A stretch of DNA of 64,000 nt, taken from NCBI RefSeq assembly GCF_000702585.1, contig NZ_JNIQ01000001.1, positions 2,705,001 to 2,769,000 on the forward strand. The letters run 5' to 3'. This DNA comes from Exiguobacterium aurantiacum DSM 6208 (lineage in GTDB: Bacteria > Bacillota > Bacilli > Exiguobacteriales > Exiguobacteriaceae). A program made the position numbers and the translations under genes. The notes under the pieces were generated by a model, which was not told where the DNA came from, ran no database searches, and saw nothing but the letters and a program-made list of their open reading frames with translations. Position 1 is the stretch's first letter. Each line of letters begins with the position of its first letter. Shown here piece after piece: positions 62,001 to 64,000 of this stretch.

Positions 62001-62261
62001 ATGAACGAAATCCCCTTATCGAACGAATGGTTATTACGTTACTCACCGGTCATGGAGCTTTGGCTAAAAGAAGATGGCATCCTGCTCGTTGACGGGGACA
62101 ACCGAATTCGGCTCACCCTTGAAATCGGGAGCGACCAGGCGATGCAAATTAAAAGCATCGAACAGGACGGTGCCTATTTCGTCGTTGACCCGGTGCATAA
62201 ACGAATTACGTTCGAACTCGAGGAAGAAGAAGAGGAAAGCGATTCTCGCTTCTGGGAATAA
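62001..62261 (+). CDS. Hypothetical acidic protein
   Basis: The 86-residue protein has a beta-rich middle (GILLVDGDNRIRLTLEIG) and a glutamate run at its C-terminus. GTAGGAGGC precedes the ATG. It lies 82 nt before an acyltransferase gene. No family is recognised. Confidence 0.55.
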   Translation: MNEIPLSNEWLLRYSPVMELWLKEDGILLVDGDNRIRLTLEIGSDQAMQIKSIEQDGAYFVVDPVHKRITFELEEEEEESDSRFWE

Positions 62262-62343
62262 GGTTTCATGCCGAAGAGTCGGATTCTCCGTGCGAGAAGA
62301 AGACTCTTTCTTATTGCGCGCTACACTGAAAGGAGACACACCT

Positions 62344-63045
62344 ATGATTCGCACCGCTGTTTGGTTTTTCTCATTTTTCGCAGTACTGCCCGTCACGTTG
62401 CCTTTTATGAACAAGGCAAAAAAACTTGAAACGCCGGAGCGATACGGCTACGTTCAAGGCGTCGCTTATAAATGGGCAAGCTTTCTATTGAAGGTTGCCG
62501 GAGCGGAAGTCCGGGTTCACGGACAACAACACATCCCGAATGAGCCGGTCGTCTACGTCGCCAATCACCAAGGGAATTTCGATGTCCCCATCATGATAAC
62601 AGCGACGAAACATCCGAAGGCGTTCATCTCGAAAATCGAAGTCCAAAAGTTCCCGATTATTCCCCGTTGGATGGAATTGATGGGTTGCATCTTCATCGAC
62701 CGCAGTGACCGACGCCAGTCGATCAAGGCGATTCGTTCAGGTGTTGACACGATTAAATCGGGACAATCTATCATCATCTTTCCAGAAGGGACGCGTTCAA
62801 AAGGCGGCCCAATCAAAGAGTTCAAGGCCGGCAGTTTGACACTCGCAACGTCGAGCGGAGCTAAAATTGTTCCGGTCGCCATTCAAGGGAGTCATCATCT
62901 GCTCGAGACGACCAATCGCATCAAACCAGGTGTAGTCGATGTGACGTTTTTGCCTGCGATCGACCCGGCCGACATCCCGAACAAGGAAATCGCCGCGACC
63001 GTCGAAGCCGCAATCCGCCAAATCGTTGAAGGAGAGTTATCATGA
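62344..63045 (+). CDS. plsC: 1-Acyl-sn-glycerol-3-phosphate acyltransferase PlsC
   Basis: PlsC makes phosphatidic acid in the membrane. The 233-residue protein has a hydrophobic N-terminus and the four acyltransferase blocks: VANHQGNFD (NHxxxxD), the GCIFIDRSDRRQ block, FPEGTRSKGG and IVPVAIQG. The ATG at 62344 follows AAAGGAGA. Its stop overlaps the ATG of the ABC-F gene by 4 nt. Confidence 0.88.
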   Translation: MIRTAVWFFSFFAVLPVTLPFMNKAKKLETPERYGYVQGVAYKWASFLLKVAGAEVRVHGQQHIPNEPVVYVANHQGNFDVPIMITATKHPKAFISKIEVQKFPIIPRWMELMGCIFIDRSDRRQSIKAIRSGVDTIKSGQSIIIFPEGTRSKGGPIKEFKAGSLTLATSSGAKIVPVAIQGSHHLLETTNRIKPGVVDVTFLPAIDPADIPNKEIAATVEAAIRQIVEGELS

Positions 63046-64000
63046 GTTTACTTGCAATCGAAGGAATCCATAAAGAATTCGCCGACAAAGTGTTATTTGA
63101 TGATGTCACGATGACGATTCATCCGGGTGACCGCATCGGCATCATCGGTGTCAACGGTTCGGGAAAATCGACGTTCATGAAAATCATCGCCGGCGTCGAG
63201 ACGGCCGACCGCGGAACGATGCAGCATCCGAACGACTACCGCATCCGCTATTTGACACAGACGGTCGAATTCGCCGACGGACAGACCATCTTGGACGCTT
63301 TATTCACGAGCGATACGCCGTCTGTCCAGGCGCTGAAAGGATATGAACGGGCTCGTCAACAACTCGAGACCGACCCCTCGAGTGAACAAAAACTGGAGCG
63401 CTTCATGAAAGCACAGCAAGCTGTCGACGCGGCCGACGCCTGGGAAACCGAGGCAAAATTGAAGTCAATCTTGAACCGGCTCGGTCTTCCGGACGTGACG
63501 GCTGAAGTCGGTTCGTTATCCGGTGGTCAACAAAAACGAGTTGCGTTGGCCGCTGCCCTGCTTGATGAAGCCGACCTCCTTTTGTTAGACGAGCCGACGA
63601 ACGAACTTGACGCCGATACGATTTCCTGGCTCGAGACCGTTCTAGCCGATTATCGAGGAGCCATCCTGCTCATCACCCACGACCGCTACTTCTTGAACCG
63701 TGTCACGAACCACATTTTAGAGATTGCCGACGGGACGAGCTATTTCTATGACGGAAACTATGAGCTGTTTCTCGAGAAACGGGCCGAACGGAAAGCACGG
63801 ACCCAATCGATGGAACAAAAACGGCAAAACATCTTACGGCGCGAGCTTGCGTGGCTTCGCCGCGGCGCCAAAGCCCGGACGACGAAACAGAAAGCCCGGA
63901 TCCAACGCGTCGAGGACTTGAAGCATCAAGAGACACTCGCTGAAGACGAGACACTCGACGTGTCCGTCGGGTCACGCCGTCTCGGTAAGAAAGTCATTGA
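63042..64000 (+). CDS. ABC-F ATPase (YfmR/Uup type), 3' end outside window
   Basis: The gene runs off the end of the window, and 319 codons are visible. The first ATPase has Walker A GVNGSGKST, signature LSGGQQKRVALA, Walker B LLLLDEPTNELD and the H-loop LITHDRYF, then the ABC-F linker containing GAKARTTKQKARIQR. No membrane segment is present, as in ABC-F translation factors. The linker and YfmR/Uup-like start suggest a ribosome-associated factor rather than antibiotic resistance, but the second ATPase domain is not seen. The ATG overlaps the plsC stop by 4 nt, so the two are coupled. Confidence 0.85.
   Translation, partial: MSLLAIEGIHKEFADKVLFDDVTMTIHPGDRIGIIGVNGSGKSTFMKIIAGVETADRGTMQHPNDYRIRYLTQTVEFADGQTILDALFTSDTPSVQALKGYERARQQLETDPSSEQKLERFMKAQQAVDAADAWETEAKLKSILNRLGLPDVTAEVGSLSGGQQKRVALAAALLDEADLLLLDEPTNELDADTISWLETVLADYRGAILLITHDRYFLNRVTNHILEIADGTSYFYDGNYELFLEKRAERKARTQSMEQKRQNILRRELAWLRRGAKARTTKQKARIQRVEDLKHQETLAEDETLDVSVGSRRLGKKVI

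Noticed and set aside
62074-62343. A longer plsC start overlapping the preceding small gene
   Set aside because: AAAGGAGA fits the ATG at 62344, and the extension lacks acyltransferase-like sequence.

Overview
The window looks like a chromosomal stretch of a Gram-positive Bacillota bacterium of moderate GC content, most likely Exiguobacterium or a close relative. This is inferred from gene order shared with Bacillus subtilis (ygzB-perR-hemL; ygaD-ygaC; mutY/yfhP; yfhJ-yfhH; recX/yfhF), strong AGGAGG-type ribosome binding sites with several TTG/GTG starts, menaquinone biosynthesis, and intrinsic terminators at most convergent junctions. I see no rRNA, tRNA, CRISPR array or prophage. It is mainly housekeeping sequence with one short mobile-element patch.

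Layout. 0.1-5.9 kb: ygzB, the peroxide regulator perR, hemL, and an SgrR-like regulator divergent from an MFS exporter with a palindrome between them. 5.9-12.6 kb: a fibronectin-like protein, ABC exporter ygaD, nucleotide phosphatase ygaC, a SRPBCC protein, mutY, yfhP and a YceI protein. 12.8-15.6 kb: a CcpA-site-bearing aldehyde dehydrogenase with its DUF779 partner, and a NERD protein. 15.7-20 kb: a complete polyamine ABC transporter operon led by a cupin regulator. 20-28.6 kb: yfhJ/yfhH, rtcB, a bmrCD-type multidrug exporter behind a leader-peptide attenuator, lactate permease and recX. 28.7-33.8 kb: yfhF, an amidohydrolase, a GNAT enzyme and a two-component system.

33.8-36.7 kb is the mobile patch. 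A deleted IS1182-type element and an intact IS3-family element each sit inside what was an intrinsic terminator hairpin between convergent genes; the reconstructed empty sites are clear. 36.7-48 kb: cdd, rlmCD, yfkAB, transporters, a PfeT-type iron-efflux ATPase with PerR-box and Fur-box matches, a sugar kinase, a Nudix protein, a BrkB-family protein and a carbonic anhydrase. 48-56.2 kb: the menaquinone pathway, menA facing away from menF-D-H-B-E-C. 56.2-64 kb: map, a degenerate EAL (YkuI-like) protein, the DEAD-box helicase cshA with a terminator-like hairpin in its 5' UTR, cvfB, small proteins, plsC, and an ABC-F gene running off the end.

Regulatory themes: iron/peroxide control (perR in the window and a likely PerR/Fur target at pfeT), carbon catabolite sites (aldehyde dehydrogenase, possibly cdd), and RNA-level attenuation (bmrCD leader, cshA leader, menB-menE hairpin). 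I found no wholly new gene system. The best leads are the attenuators and the two terminator-targeted insertions.
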